Assembly: GCA_016795325.1 (NCBI GenBank)
Contig: JAEUHY010000016.1
Span: 154,056-218,055, forward strand
Source of the DNA: Planctomycetota bacterium
Lineage (GTDB): Bacteria; Planctomycetota; UBA1135; GCA-002686595
Length of the DNA stretch: 64,000 nt
Direction of reading: 5' to 3'
Part shown: positions 18,101 through 27,039 of the stretch, piece after piece
Layout: each line of letters opens with the position of its first letter
Position numbering within the stretch: position 1 is the stretch's first letter
Notes under the pieces: model-generated
Told to the model about the DNA's origin: nothing
Database searches by the model: none
The model's input: the letters and a program-made list of their open reading frames with translations, nothing else
Translations under genes and position numbers: made by a program

Positions 18101-18861
18101 TGCGGCGCGCCGTCGTTGAGCTTGATGCGCAGCGACGGATCGTCGATCTGCGCGAGTGCGCCGCCGGGTTGCGCGCCGCGCGTGGTGGGCATGCGCGGAC
18201 CGGCGTCGCCGGTGAGGTCGAGTTCGAGCCAAGCCGGACCGCCGTGCGGCGCTTCGAAGCCGAAGGCGAGCGCGCCCCAGCCGTACTCGGCGCCGGCGAG
18301 TTCGTCCGGATCGACGAACACTTCGAGTGCGGCCGGCGAACACGTGCGCCAGCGCTCGTTTTGCCCCGGATAGCCGCGATGGTTCGCGCTGTAGCCAGGA
18401 TCGTTGAGCAGGGCCGCGCGGCGTGCAGCGTCGTAGACGTCGGGCAGCGGCCCGAGCACGAACGCAGGCTGCAGGTAGTGCGTCGACGGCGTCGGCGCGG
18501 GACCTCCGGAGCTCGCGCGCAGCACTTCGTAGCGCAAGCGCAGCAGTTCGAGCTCAGACGCCGCCGCCGGCGTGAGGCGCGCCGAGTCGAGCTTCGCGCA
18601 GCGAGCGAACAGCTCCATGCGGCCGGCGCTCGCCGATTCGCGCACCATGCGCAGGCCCAGTTCCACGAGCGGATGCGACGGATCGCGCTCGATCAGCTCG
18701 ACGAGCTCGAAGTTGCGGGCGCTGCGGTCGTCCGTAACGAAGTGCTCCGATTCGAGCACCGCGCTGGTCCAGGCGCGCGAGAGGTTCGCGTCCTGCGCGT
18801 GCGCCGCGAGGTTCCAGGACGAGGCGCCGACGAGCAGCGCGATGCGGATGGCGAGCTTCAT
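15187..18861 (-). CDS. TPR/DUF3857 protein with degenerate transglutaminase-like domain
   Basis: This 1224-residue exported protein has a signal peptide ending LAAHAQ. About residues 150-570 are TPR-like helical repeats with several beta insertions. A DUF3857-like domain follows, around GEVFEPALVNGEYVMPVLEP, then a transglutaminase-like region. Where the paralogue upstream has the GDCKDKS cysteine, this protein reads QREGNPAILYAALLR. The matching His and Asp sites are also lost (RMLVVVRPDD and WCNLSVETMPYG), so it looks catalytically dead. The ATG at 18861 overlaps the upstream stop as TGATG, indicating translational coupling. Its role may be to bind the same partner as its active neighbour; that is inference. 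Confidence 0.82.
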   Translation of the reverse strand: MKLAIRIALLVGASSWNLAAHAQDANLSRAWTSAVLESEHFVTDDRSARNFELVELIERDPSHPLVELGLRMVRESASAGRMELFARCAKLDSARLTPAAASELELLRLRYEVLRASSGGPAPTPSTHYLQPAFVLGPLPDVYDAARRAALLNDPGYSANHRGYPGQNERWRTCSPAALEVFVDPDELAGAEYGWGALAFGFEAPHGGPAWLELDLTGDAGPRMPTTRGAQPGGALAQIDDPSLRIKLNDGAPQGLDFLELERTRCVRLPVVLLAGGNEVLVVANFGARLRFSVRVLGTDGRPLAGLKPLRTLPTPGAPVAAEPPSSFPQDALAWLEMHNTGAASSLALLGAAHLWLGESVRGSSLLERAVALDPKSVGARLWTAEYFNGETYAPQSWARGKARALFDELLAEDPQNLRAAGSLLETLGAEDREEDALKMLAAAADAAPQSPTEPLQRAYLYTRLELDVPAERARLEAAERAGASPQVVNSLAQHWSRWGFERRALQTREAALDTNGVSPGELTSLAEASAELGDAEAALARHTRAASLGDADAKSALLQHLLQLEQFDAAEAVARELAEREPRNMYYRTALADIALQRGDRAAEREHLLAALQLAPADRDLRARLTDLGWSDPAAAFFKRWSIDPQTELANFDPARWNDHVVRAIDAAAVYVFDDGAWEQVNHSRSVARDLEGCEALGSQSEQEEMLRIFTLKGANGEVFEPALVNGEYVMPVLEPGDTVEAVWRNTGGHDREGRIVLGSWMFASQTEPFFLSRYVISAPKHLGLELVQRNFNGRHEVLDEGERVTHVFELREVDRVVPELGAPPANWTLPWVQFGTQRSRASMAEQARSELIASLRATPRLEEAAAKALEGLEGQTSQAQALHRFVSQALDKRNDSLSSATAALLQREGNPAILYAALLRIAGIDHDLVWSRGVDPRADPEPQPAFLDLSRWLGRMLVVVRPDDGEEAWCNLSVETMPYGACLNDAPRAEALNALTGDFLDTPDVPIDERAGEFSRLALVLAPDRSAQIDLTFELTGNMGYSWKDGLREAPSAALKQLATRIATTLVRGLEVETHEWRGLADEAPTALQVKGKHKRYLDQQKGELTCRLPFPLLQMGGAAGGEGERKQPYFFAQSAVRRWTARIELDPKLKLSQGVEALDLRCASASFVQTVRPDGEHAFVVERAIRIEPFLLPPEQFGEWAAFCKKLDEVDRAKLRIEVLE

Positions 18862-21800
18862 CACTTGTTCTCCTTGACCGAAGCCTCGATGGCGGCGGTG
18901 CGCAGCACGATCGTGCGGGTTTCCGCGTTCTGGATCTCACGCAGCGCGTCTTGGAAGTCCGCGTAGCGCGCCTTGGGGATGCGCCTCTCGTGCAGCGTGA
19001 AGGTGCGCTCGACCTCGACGCCCTGGTCGGTGCGCCGCGTCGTGAGCGAGTAGGTGACCAGGCCGTCCGCTTCAATGCGCTCGTTGGCCGGCAGCGCGCC
19101 GAGCTCGACGCCCTCGGGCAGGCGGTACGTGACGCGTGTGCGCAGCTCGAACGGGCGGTCGAAGACCATCTCCCACTCGCGTTCGCCCGCCGGCTCGCGC
19201 GCGGCCTCGAGGAGCCCGATGTTGTCGAACGACAGGCGCAGGTGAGCGCCCGCGGCGTCGCGGGTCCACACATCGGTCGCCTTGAAGCGCGCATCGAGTT
19301 GCGCCGGCGCGCCGATGTCCTCGAGCGTCGAGGTGCGTGCGTCGAGCACGTCGACCTTGCCGAACGCCTGCCCCAGCGCATCCGCGACGCGTTTGGCGAG
19401 GTCGCCCTTCTCGCCGCCGAAGCGGTAGCGCAGTTGCACGCCAGGATCGCCGATGCTTTCGTCGCGCAGGCGCACTTCAGCGCCGCCCGCGGAGTCGAGC
19501 GTCACGTCGTAGCTGCGCACCAACGCGTTGTCGAGCGCGGGCGTGTAGTCGATGCGTTCGATCGAGCTCGCATCCGCGTCCACGTGCAGCACCTTCGCGC
19601 CCTGGTCGTCTGCGCGCAGGTACTCGATCGGGTTGCGGTCCGCCGTCGCATCGAGATAGAAGCCCGGTCGTTTGTCGGTCGCCGGGACGTAGGCGATGCA
19701 GTGGTTGAAGTGCCCGACCATGGCGATGTCGAGCTTTTCCTCGGGTCGGCGGTACTCGGCGTTGATCAGCACCGGGTGCGCCTTGACGCCGATCTCGGCG
19801 AGCAGCTGCCGCAGCAGGATCGACTTGTCTTTGCAGTCGCCGAAACGCCGCTCGAAGATCGTCGCCGCGCTGAACGGCTCGTAGCCGTGCGTGCCGAAGC
19901 TCCACGCGTTGTAGCGAATCTCCTGGCCGACAAAACGTGCGATGGCGCGCACTTTGTCCATCTCGTCGCTCAGGCCCGCGGTGAGCTCGGCCACCTTCTC
20001 CTTCATCGCCGGCGTCGTGACGAACTCCTTCTCGATGAAGCTCCACCACCAGCTCGCGAAGGCCTCCCAGCTCGGATAGGTGCTGACGTCGACCGTCGGC
20101 GCGAACTCGATGGCGTCGGGCATCGCCGACTGCGGCGTGGGGCGCTCGAGGTCGCGCGCCACCCAGCGGTGCACGGACCCGCCGTCGGGCAGCGGCGTCA
20201 CGCTGTGCTCGAGCGCCTCGCCGTTGTGCGCCTTGGCGTAGATCGGCAGTTGCTGCGGCGCGAGCACGACGAGTTCCGCGCGTTGCACCGGAGCGAGTCC
20301 GCCCACGCTCGCTTCGTAGAAGTTGTGGCGCACGCCGAAGTACTGGCCGAACACGTCGGGACCGCGTTCGTCGAGGCGGTACTCGACGTCGACCAGATCG
20401 CCGACCTGCAGCGTCGGCAGGTCATAGAAGCGGCCGCCACCGCTGTTGCCGCCGCGCGGCGCGGGCGCGCGTTCGAACGTGCCGTCGGGCCGAACGACGC
20501 GCACGTTGTACACCTGCAAGGTCGTGCCGCCGGGGCGCTGGATCCAGTACTTGTCGAGCGATTTGACCCCGCCCGAGCTGTTCACGCGCAGCAGCACGTG
20601 CTCGTACATGTGCTCGCTTCCGTCGGCGTTGACGCGCCAGACCGTCGTGCGGTCGACGACGTGCAGCGGCTCGCTCGCGTCGCTCGGCGGCAACGCTGCG
20701 CTGCGCCGTTCGAGCGCGTCCCAGCGGTACGGCGCGTCGAACGGATCCTGCGTGGACTCGAGCAACACCTGGCGCTGACGCCGGGCCTTGTCGTAGCCCG
20801 GATCGAGCCGGATCACTTCCGCGAGCCAGCGATCGGCCGCCGCGAGGTCGTTCTCACGTTGCGCGATGCGCGAGTACTGGAACGCGATGCGCGCGTCCTC
20901 CGGGCAGATCGTGTAGGCGCGGTCGAGCAGCTCGCGCGCCGCGCTGAGCTCGCCGCCGACTTCCAACGTGCCCGCTGCGTTCAGCATCGCATTGACGTCG
21001 CACGGCGCGCGCTCGAGCCACGCGGTCAGCAGGCGTTGGTACGTAGCGAGATCGCCTTCGCGACGGCAGCGGGCGAACAGCGCCTCACGCACCCGCACCT
21101 CGTGCACGCCGCTCTTGATCCCGCGTTCGAGCAGCGCGAGCTCGCGCGCGTCGTCGCCGCGCTCCAAGGCGCGCTCCGCCGCGGCGGCCACCTCGTCGTC
21201 GCGCAGCTGGCCTTCCCGCGTCGTCCAGATGTGCTCCACCAGTCGCCACGCTTCGACCGAGCGTCCACCTTCGCCCAGGACTCCGGCGCGGGCGCGCAGC
21301 GCGCGTGTGTTGTCGGGCGCCGCCGTGTGGGCGCGGCGCGTGTACTCGTCCACGCGCTCCGGGATCGGGTTGGTCTCGTCGTAGAAATCGGCGAGGTCGA
21401 GCAAGGCGCCCACGTGCTGGGGATCGCGCTCGAGCACGCGCTTGAGCGGCGTCAGGCGCTCGTTGTGGCGGATTTCCTCGATGGATTCGCCCGCGCCGGG
21501 TTCATTGGCGCGCGCGACGAGGTAGAGCGTTTGCACGTCGTCCGGCTCGAGCGCCAGCGCGGCTTCGGCGTGCTTCTTCGCGCTGTGCGCGGCGATGTCG
21601 TCGAGCGAGCGGCACATGTGCAGCACCGCGAGCAGCCGGTGCGCCTCGGCGTGCTGCGCGCTGGCCGATGCGTCGGCGAGGGTGCGCTCGAGCGTCGCGC
21701 GCGCGTGCGGCAGTTCGGTTGTCTGCGCAGCGACGAACTCGCGCGGCGCGGCGGGCGCCTGCGACGCGTCCTGCGACCAACCGCTGAGCGGCCGCCCGTC

Positions 21801-22730
21801 GAGTTCGGTCAGCCGCGCCGTGAGGCTCCAGCCCGTGCCTTCTTCGACGCACGACTTGATCAGGATCGGGTTCCAACCTTCGCGCAGCGCGAGCACGACG
21901 CGGGTCTGGTCCGCTTCGGGCAGGCGCTGCACCTTGCTCGAGTGCGCGAGCGTGGCGCCGTGCCACACCTTCAGCGCGCCGCTCGAGCCCAGCGCGAGCA
22001 CCACTTCGCGCGGCTGTTCGACGCGCACCGCGGTGGCGAGGTAGGCGACGGCCTGCGTGTTCGGGCGCAGCATCTCCTGCAGGAACACGAACGGCATCGG
22101 CTGTTCGGGCGCGGGGTTCGCACGCCAGCGCACCTCGCGTTCCTTGCCGCGTTGCACCGCATCGAAGTCGAGCGCGTTCTCGGGCGGCTGCGGCAAGTCG
22201 AAACCGGCGCCGCGTTCGTTCGGGAACGGCCCGATGAAGCGCCAGTCGACGAGCGCACCGTTGGCGCGCATCAGCCGACGCGCCTCTTCGACGCGGCCCG
22301 TGCGGGTGAGGCCGCGCGCGAGCGTGACGTCCAAGGCGGCGGCGAGTTCGGGCGGAGTGTTCGCCGGGAAAGGCTTGGCGGCCTCGAGCCGTTCGGCGGC
22401 GAGCCGCCACGCGTTCGTCTTGTCGAGTTCGTGCTCGAGCAAGTACGCGGCGACGACCGAGTCAGCCACGAGCAGCGCGTCCGCCCACGGCGCCGAGCGC
22501 AGCCGTTCCGGCAGCTCTTCGAGCAGCAACTCGATCGACTCGAGCGGCCGGCCGCGACTGGTCAAGTCGAAGGCGCGGCGGGCGAGCTGCGGGATCGGCG
22601 CCCGCGGCGGCGCCGGGGTCGCCAACTCCGCGCTCACCTCGGTCGAGGCGGACTCGGCGCCGCTCTCGCTGGAGCGGCAGGACAACGCGGCAAGCAGGAA
22701 CAGCACCCAGGCGCGGTTGTGGAGTTTCAT
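18861..22730 (-). CDS. Lipoprotein with TPR, DUF3857 and active-looking transglutaminase domain
   Basis: This 1289-residue protein begins MKLHNRAWVLFLLAALSC, a plausible lipoprotein signal with Cys18 as the lipidated residue, so the ATG at 22730 was preferred to upstream in-frame starts. About residues 40-600 are TPR-like repeats. A DUF3857 domain follows (TTVWRVNADGSEHMYEHVLL, DLPTLQVGDLVDVEYRL). The transglutaminase-like domain carries an intact triad: Cys966 in RFGDCKDKS, His1010 in HFNHCIAYV and Asp1027 in FYLDATADRN. DUF3857-transglutaminase proteins are surface or periplasmic and of uncertain substrate. It is the first gene of a coupled pair with the degenerate paralogue downstream. Confidence 0.88.
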   Translation of the reverse strand: MKLHNRAWVLFLLAALSCRSSESGAESASTEVSAELATPAPPRAPIPQLARRAFDLTSRGRPLESIELLLEELPERLRSAPWADALLVADSVVAAYLLEHELDKTNAWRLAAERLEAAKPFPANTPPELAAALDVTLARGLTRTGRVEEARRLMRANGALVDWRFIGPFPNERGAGFDLPQPPENALDFDAVQRGKEREVRWRANPAPEQPMPFVFLQEMLRPNTQAVAYLATAVRVEQPREVVLALGSSGALKVWHGATLAHSSKVQRLPEADQTRVVLALREGWNPILIKSCVEEGTGWSLTARLTELDGRPLSGWSQDASQAPAAPREFVAAQTTELPHARATLERTLADASASAQHAEAHRLLAVLHMCRSLDDIAAHSAKKHAEAALALEPDDVQTLYLVARANEPGAGESIEEIRHNERLTPLKRVLERDPQHVGALLDLADFYDETNPIPERVDEYTRRAHTAAPDNTRALRARAGVLGEGGRSVEAWRLVEHIWTTREGQLRDDEVAAAAERALERGDDARELALLERGIKSGVHEVRVREALFARCRREGDLATYQRLLTAWLERAPCDVNAMLNAAGTLEVGGELSAARELLDRAYTICPEDARIAFQYSRIAQRENDLAAADRWLAEVIRLDPGYDKARRQRQVLLESTQDPFDAPYRWDALERRSAALPPSDASEPLHVVDRTTVWRVNADGSEHMYEHVLLRVNSSGGVKSLDKYWIQRPGGTTLQVYNVRVVRPDGTFERAPAPRGGNSGGGRFYDLPTLQVGDLVDVEYRLDERGPDVFGQYFGVRHNFYEASVGGLAPVQRAELVVLAPQQLPIYAKAHNGEALEHSVTPLPDGGSVHRWVARDLERPTPQSAMPDAIEFAPTVDVSTYPSWEAFASWWWSFIEKEFVTTPAMKEKVAELTAGLSDEMDKVRAIARFVGQEIRYNAWSFGTHGYEPFSAATIFERRFGDCKDKSILLRQLLAEIGVKAHPVLINAEYRRPEEKLDIAMVGHFNHCIAYVPATDKRPGFYLDATADRNPIEYLRADDQGAKVLHVDADASSIERIDYTPALDNALVRSYDVTLDSAGGAEVRLRDESIGDPGVQLRYRFGGEKGDLAKRVADALGQAFGKVDVLDARTSTLEDIGAPAQLDARFKATDVWTRDAAGAHLRLSFDNIGLLEAAREPAGEREWEMVFDRPFELRTRVTYRLPEGVELGALPANERIEADGLVTYSLTTRRTDQGVEVERTFTLHERRIPKARYADFQDALREIQNAETRTIVLRTAAIEASVKENK

Positions 22731-22853
22731 TGTGTCTCTCGAGCGCATGAGGGTAGCGCCGAGCACGCCGCGCAGTTCCGTGTGGGCCGCGGGGCCCATG
22801 CGGGGGCCGCGAAATCCATCCGGCGCGATCCGACGCGTAGCCTGGGCCCGTCC

Positions 22854-23574
22854 ATGACCGAGACCCCGCAAACCTCCGCCCTCGTGCTGTTCGACGGCGT
22901 CTGCAACCTGTGCAACCGCGCGGTGCAGAGTGGCTGCTGGCTCGCGACCGCCGCGAGCGCTTGAGCTTCGCATCGCTCCAGTCGCAGGCGGCGCGCCAGG
23001 CGCTCGACGCCGCCGGCTTGGCGGACGTGCTGCTCGACAGCATCGTGCTGGTCGAGAACGGCCGCGTGTGGACGCGCTCCGACGCGGTGCTGCGCAGCTG
23101 GGGCTTCCGTGGTCGCTCGCCGGCGTCGCGCGCGTCCTTCCGCGGCCGCTGCGCGACGCGCTCTACGCCTGGATCGCGCGCCACCGCTACGCCTGGTTCG
23201 GCAAGCGCGACGCGTGCCTCGTTCCGTCGCCCGCGCTCCGCCGCCGTTTCGTCGACGCGGACGAGCCGCCGCCGAGCGCGCTGCCAGTGTCGAATGCGTC
23301 GACGAAGCGCGCGCTAGCGAGTCGGCGCCGCGTGGGATCTCAGCGCGTGGCGCGGCCTCGGCGCGCTGCTGCAGCAGGCAGACGTTGGCGCTGCATCGAG
23401 GACGAGCCGCAGTTCGGACCCGCTTTGAAGTCGAGCGTCGAGCCGAGTGCGCAATGCGCAAAGCGAATCCCACGACATCCGACGTTCGGGATCGTGTGGT
23501 TGCGCAGCGCTGGAAGCGGGGCGCGCAGCTCGCGTGTGGTTCGCGGGCGCACCGCGCAAGCGTTCACTCGCTGA
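22854..23574 (+). pseudogene. DCC-family thiol-disulfide oxidoreductase gene with two frame breaks
   Basis: The ATG at 22854 opens a protein that starts like the DCC family (DUF393): LVLFDGVCNLCNRAVQ, with the CxxC pair. The frame then stops at 22964. Family sequence continues in a second frame from about 22930 (WLLARDRRERLSFASLQSQ to TRSDAVLRSW) and in a third from about 23104 (LPWSLAGVARVLPRPLRDAL, then WFGKRDACLVPSPALRRRF). Each break is cured by adding one base. The second lies at a GGGG run (SW-G-LPW), typical of homopolymer error; the first, near 22930, has no long run. Family similarity ends near 23270; the third frame stays open to 23574, overlapping the next gene's end by 11 bp. Either real decay or two assembly errors. 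Confidence 0.75.
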
Positions 23575-25552
23575 TCACGACGTCGAGGATCGTGTCGCCG
23601 ACCTCGAGCTGGTCGAGCACGTCGAAGCCTTCGCGCAATTCGCCGAAGATCGTGTAGCGCCCGTCGAGGTGCGGTGTCGCGCGGTGCGCGACGAACAACT
23701 GGCTGCCGCCGGAGTTGACGTAGTCCCAGCGCGGCATGCCGAGCGAGCCGCGCACGTACTTGCGCGGCGAGATCTCGTGCGGGAGCTCGTCCTCGCGGCC
23801 GCGCCAAGTTCCGCCGCCGTTGCCGTCGCCGCGGAAACAGCCTCCTTGCACGACGAAATCGGGCACGACGCGGTGGAACGTGAGCCCGTCGTAGTGGTCG
23901 CGGCGTGCGAGTTCGACGAGGTTGGCGACGTGCTCGGGCGCTTCGTCGTGGAAGAGCTCGAATACGAGCTCGCCACGCGACGTGACGAGCTTCATGCGCG
24001 GCCGGCGCTCGAAACGCAGCGGCGCAGGCGGGCGCTGCGGCGGCGGAGCAACTTGCGCGGCGAGCGCGTCGAGTTCGGCCGCGGACATGCCCAGTTGTTC
24101 GAGCTCCGCGCGCGCGGTGCGACGCACGAACGGATGTTCATCGCGCGCGGCAAGCGTGAGCAGCGGCGTCGCGCGCGCGCCGAACTTGGGGAGCAGCTTC
24201 ACGATGTTGAAGCGCACCTCCGGGCCGCCTTCGCCGCGGCTCGTCTCGAAGCAGCGTGCGAGAGCGTCGAGGTCCGTGTCTTCGAGCATCTCGGTGAGCG
24301 ACAGCACTGCGGCCATGCGGATACCGAGGTCCGCGTCGCCGAGCTGCTTGATCAGGAACGCGCGCGTGAGTTCGCTCTTGTGCTTGGCCAGCGCCTCGAG
24401 CGCTGCGCCGCGCAAAGCGAGGCCTGGGCGTTGCGCGAGTGCGAAGAGCATGTCGACGCAATTCGGATCGTTCGAGGCCGCGAGCCCGTGCGCTAAACCG
24501 ATCCACTCCACGTCGTTGCGGATGGATGGCTCGAACGCGGCGATGGAAAGCGGGAAGTGCGCGAAAGAAGCGTCGCCGGTGCGGTCAAGGTTCAGCCGTC
24601 CCCACACAGGGAGCATGCACGTCAGCAGCGCCGCGCGAACGCTACTCGAGGGGTCGGATCGGAGAGGGCTGGAGGAATGATCCCACAGCGCTCGCACCAG
24701 GTGCATGTCGAGTGCTTCGAACTTGCCGCCTCGTTCTATGGTCTTGACCGACGTGGCGAGCGCCTCGAACGCCCCGCGCCGCACGTGCGGATTCGCCTGC
24801 GAACGCGCCTCGAGCAGAGCCACCGCCGCTTCCGCAGCGCGGCTCGCGCTCAAACTCTGCGTCGCTTCGTACGCCACGCGCCAATCGGCGTCACCGAGCG
24901 CCCGCACGGCCGCGTCGCGCGCCGCCGGTGCTTCGATCGAGGCGCGCAAGCCGCGCACCGCGAAGATGCGCTGCTCAGCATCCGACGACGACGCGAAACG
25001 CACGAACGCGTCGAGCGCTTCCTCGCTCTTGCGGCGCTCCAACGCGTACAGCACGTAGGTCTGCACACTCACGTCCTTCTCCGTCGCAAGAGCGCGGATC
25101 AGGCGCTGGTTGACCACTCCCGGCTGCGCCGGCCAGCGGCCCGCGCCCTGCGCCGCTTCGAGCCGCACGCGCGGGTCGGCGTCGTCGAGCGCTTCCAGCA
25201 CGCGCTCGTGCAGGTCGGGGCGATCGAGCTTGGAGAGCGCCTCGATCGCGCGCGCCCGAACGAGCGCGTCGCGGTCGGCCTCGTGATGGTCGAGCGCGAG
25301 GTAGACCAGCTTGTCTCCGGCGCTCGGATCGCCGCGCACCCCAAGTGCGAACGCCGCTTCGGCGCGCACGCTCGCGTCCGGCGCGAAGAGCTGCGTGAGC
25401 AACGCACGCGTCACTTCCGCGCCTTCTTCAGGCCACGCGCGACGTCCGAGCGCGCGGACTTCGTCGAGCTCTTTCGTCGCGACCGCGTTGCGCGGGCTCG
25501 CGCACGCGGCGAGCGTCGCCGTAAACACCACCAACCAGCGGGCCCACTGCAT
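23564..25552 (-). CDS. Lipoprotein fusing HEAT repeats to a cyclophilin-type prolyl isomerase
   Basis: This 662-residue protein has a lipoprotein signal, MQWARWLVVFTATLAAC, with Cys17 as the lipid site. About residues 30-500 are HEAT-like repeats (for example SVRAEAAFALGVRGDP, DPRVRLEAAQGAGRW, DADWRVAYEATQSL). From Met520 to the end is a cyclophilin-type peptidyl-prolyl cis-trans isomerase domain: GLTFHRVVPDFVVQGG, GSLGMPRWDYVNSGGSQLFV and YTIFGELREGFDVLD. The HRVVPDFVVQGG segment carries the conserved Arg and Phe of the active site. It should be an envelope folding factor whose HEAT array presents substrate. It lies 17 bp after the EAL-HDOD gene, so the two are probably cotranscribed. Confidence 0.87.
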   Translation of the reverse strand: MQWARWLVVFTATLAACASPRNAVATKELDEVRALGRRAWPEEGAEVTRALLTQLFAPDASVRAEAAFALGVRGDPSAGDKLVYLALDHHEADRDALVRARAIEALSKLDRPDLHERVLEALDDADPRVRLEAAQGAGRWPAQPGVVNQRLIRALATEKDVSVQTYVLYALERRKSEEALDAFVRFASSSDAEQRIFAVRGLRASIEAPAARDAAVRALGDADWRVAYEATQSLSASRAAEAAVALLEARSQANPHVRRGAFEALATSVKTIERGGKFEALDMHLVRALWDHSSSPLRSDPSSSVRAALLTCMLPVWGRLNLDRTGDASFAHFPLSIAAFEPSIRNDVEWIGLAHGLAASNDPNCVDMLFALAQRPGLALRGAALEALAKHKSELTRAFLIKQLGDADLGIRMAAVLSLTEMLEDTDLDALARCFETSRGEGGPEVRFNIVKLLPKFGARATPLLTLAARDEHPFVRRTARAELEQLGMSAAELDALAAQVAPPPQRPPAPLRFERRPRMKLVTSRGELVFELFHDEAPEHVANLVELARRDHYDGLTFHRVVPDFVVQGGCFRGDGNGGGTWRGREDELPHEISPRKYVRGSLGMPRWDYVNSGGSQLFVAHRATPHLDGRYTIFGELREGFDVLDQLEVGDTILDVVISE

Positions 25553-25569
25553 GGGCCGATGGTAGCGCT

Positions 25570-26781
25570 TCAGCTCGTTTCGACGGCCGACTGCATCTTG
25601 TCGGCCCAGGCCAGCGCCGCGACGTAGGCGCCGCCGAGCTCGTCGACATCGACTCCGTCGAGCAGCGCGCGGTTCCACTCGGCGCGCTCGCAGGCGATGG
25701 TCGCGCCGAGCGCTTCGCCGAGTTCGCCGCGCCGCTCGAGCAACGCGGCCGTGATCTCGGCGTCCAGCGGCAGTTTGGCGATGACGTTGCCCATCGACTC
25801 GTCGAGGAACGCGTCGAGCACGGAAAACAGCCCGGCGACGAAGTGCTTCTGCGGATCGCCGCTGCGCATCGAACCGAGCAGTTGGCAGTAACGCGCGCGG
25901 ATCAGTGCGATGCGCGCGAGCTCCGGCGGTTTGGTGGACAGCGAGCCGAGGATCATCAGCGTCGCGACCGCACGCACACGATCCAGACCGAGCATCGTGA
26001 TCGCGTCGCGCACGTGCTCGAAGACGCGCGAGCGGCCGATTCCCGCCGAATTCGCGTAGCGCAACAGCCGGTACGACAGCGACACGTCGAGCTGCACGAT
26101 TTCAGCCACGCGCTGGATCGTGACCTCGGCGCTGTTGAGCTCGCCGATCACCTGCAGGAGCCGCAGGCGATCGCTGCGGACTTCGGCGCCCTTCACCGAC
26201 TCCGGGCGCGTGAGGAAGTAGCCCTGGAAGAGCTCCGCGCCGCCGCTGGCGCAGGCGTCCACCATCTCGCGTGACTCAACCTTCTCGGCGAGGAGTACGC
26301 GGCCGCTCTTGGAGAGCCCCAGGAAGCGCGAGCGCGCCTCCTCCGCCGAGCGGCCCAGGCAGTCGAGCTTGATGAAGTCGCTCAACTCCACCAGCGCGGC
26401 CGTGTCGGGCTGCACTTCGAAGTCGTCCAGCGCGATCGCGAAGCCGCCGGCGCGCGCTTCGTGGAGCGCAGCGAGGACCTCGGGTTCGTCGCGCACCGAC
26501 TCGAGCACCTCGAGCACCACGCGCTCCGCGGGCAGCGCTTCGAACGCTCGCCGCACGAGGAAGTCACGCCCGACGTTGATCCACGCTTTGTGCTCGCTCA
26601 CCAGGGCGTCGAAGCCCACGTCGAGCATGGCGCGTGTGATCACATCGGCCGTGGCGGCTGTGGCGTCGGCGAACTGCGCGCTGTCGGCCTGGGGCGCGCG
26701 GAACAGCAGTTCGTAACCACAGACCCGTAGGTCGCGGCCGTGGATCGGCTGGCGAGCGAACAGTGTCGGGTGAGGAGGCAT
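25570..26781 (-). CDS. EAL-HDOD signalling protein (YuxH-like)
   Basis: This 403-residue protein has an EAL-like domain at about residues 8-190 and an HDOD domain at about 200-395. It starts at the ATG preceded by a run with AGGAGG-like character on the coding strand side (MPPHPTLFARQPIHGRD); the longer upstream frame has no support. The EAL signature is degenerate (YELLFR in place of E-A-L). The Glu and Lys needed later (WINVGRDFL, IALDDFEV, FIKLDC, LLAEKVE) are partly kept, as in other YuxH proteins that often lack c-di-GMP phosphodiesterase activity. Regulation of motility or cell state is a family-based guess. It is first in a two-gene unit with the HEAT/cyclophilin lipoprotein. Confidence 0.88.
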   Translation of the reverse strand: MPPHPTLFARQPIHGRDLRVCGYELLFRAPQADSAQFADATAATADVITRAMLDVGFDALVSEHKAWINVGRDFLVRRAFEALPAERVVLEVLESVRDEPEVLAALHEARAGGFAIALDDFEVQPDTAALVELSDFIKLDCLGRSAEEARSRFLGLSKSGRVLLAEKVESREMVDACASGGAELFQGYFLTRPESVKGAEVRSDRLRLLQVIGELNSAEVTIQRVAEIVQLDVSLSYRLLRYANSAGIGRSRVFEHVRDAITMLGLDRVRAVATLMILGSLSTKPPELARIALIRARYCQLLGSMRSGDPQKHFVAGLFSVLDAFLDESMGNVIAKLPLDAEITAALLERRGELGEALGATIACERAEWNRALLDGVDVDELGGAYVAALAWADKMQSAVETS

Positions 26782-26976
26782 CGGCGGGGCCCGGGTGCGT
26801 GCGAGCTGGGAGGCTCCACGTGCGGCCGACCCGTATCGGTCGGCGCGCGCCTTGTGTTTCACCACTTTTCACCGATTCGTCCGGAGTTCTTCAGGATTCG
26901 CCGCGACCGTCGTGCGGAAGAACTTTCGTGGTTCGCGCGCTGCGCGCCGCGACCGGCTCGGCGCCGAAAGCAGCGA

Positions 26977-27005
26977 GGGGCGCTTCGGTGTGACCGAAGC
27001 GCCCC
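26977..27005 (-). terminator. Terminator hairpin after the multiheme cytochrome gene
   Basis: A perfect 13-bp stem, GGGGCGCTTCGGT (26977-26989) with ACCGAAGCGCCCC (26993-27005), closes a 3-nt loop, GTG. It lies 34 bp downstream of the minus-strand cytochrome stop. The rest of the 258-bp gap (26782-27039) holds the upstream region of the EAL-HDOD gene. Confidence 0.8.
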
Positions 27006-27039
27006 CCGCGCGAAGCTCGCGACTCTCGGGTCGCAGGCG

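Noticed and set aside
18951..22964. Plus-strand open frame of 1337 codons opposite the transglutaminase-like lipoprotein
   Set aside because: Antisense shadow; only its last ~37 codons, from ATG 22854, are real as the start of the DCC gene.
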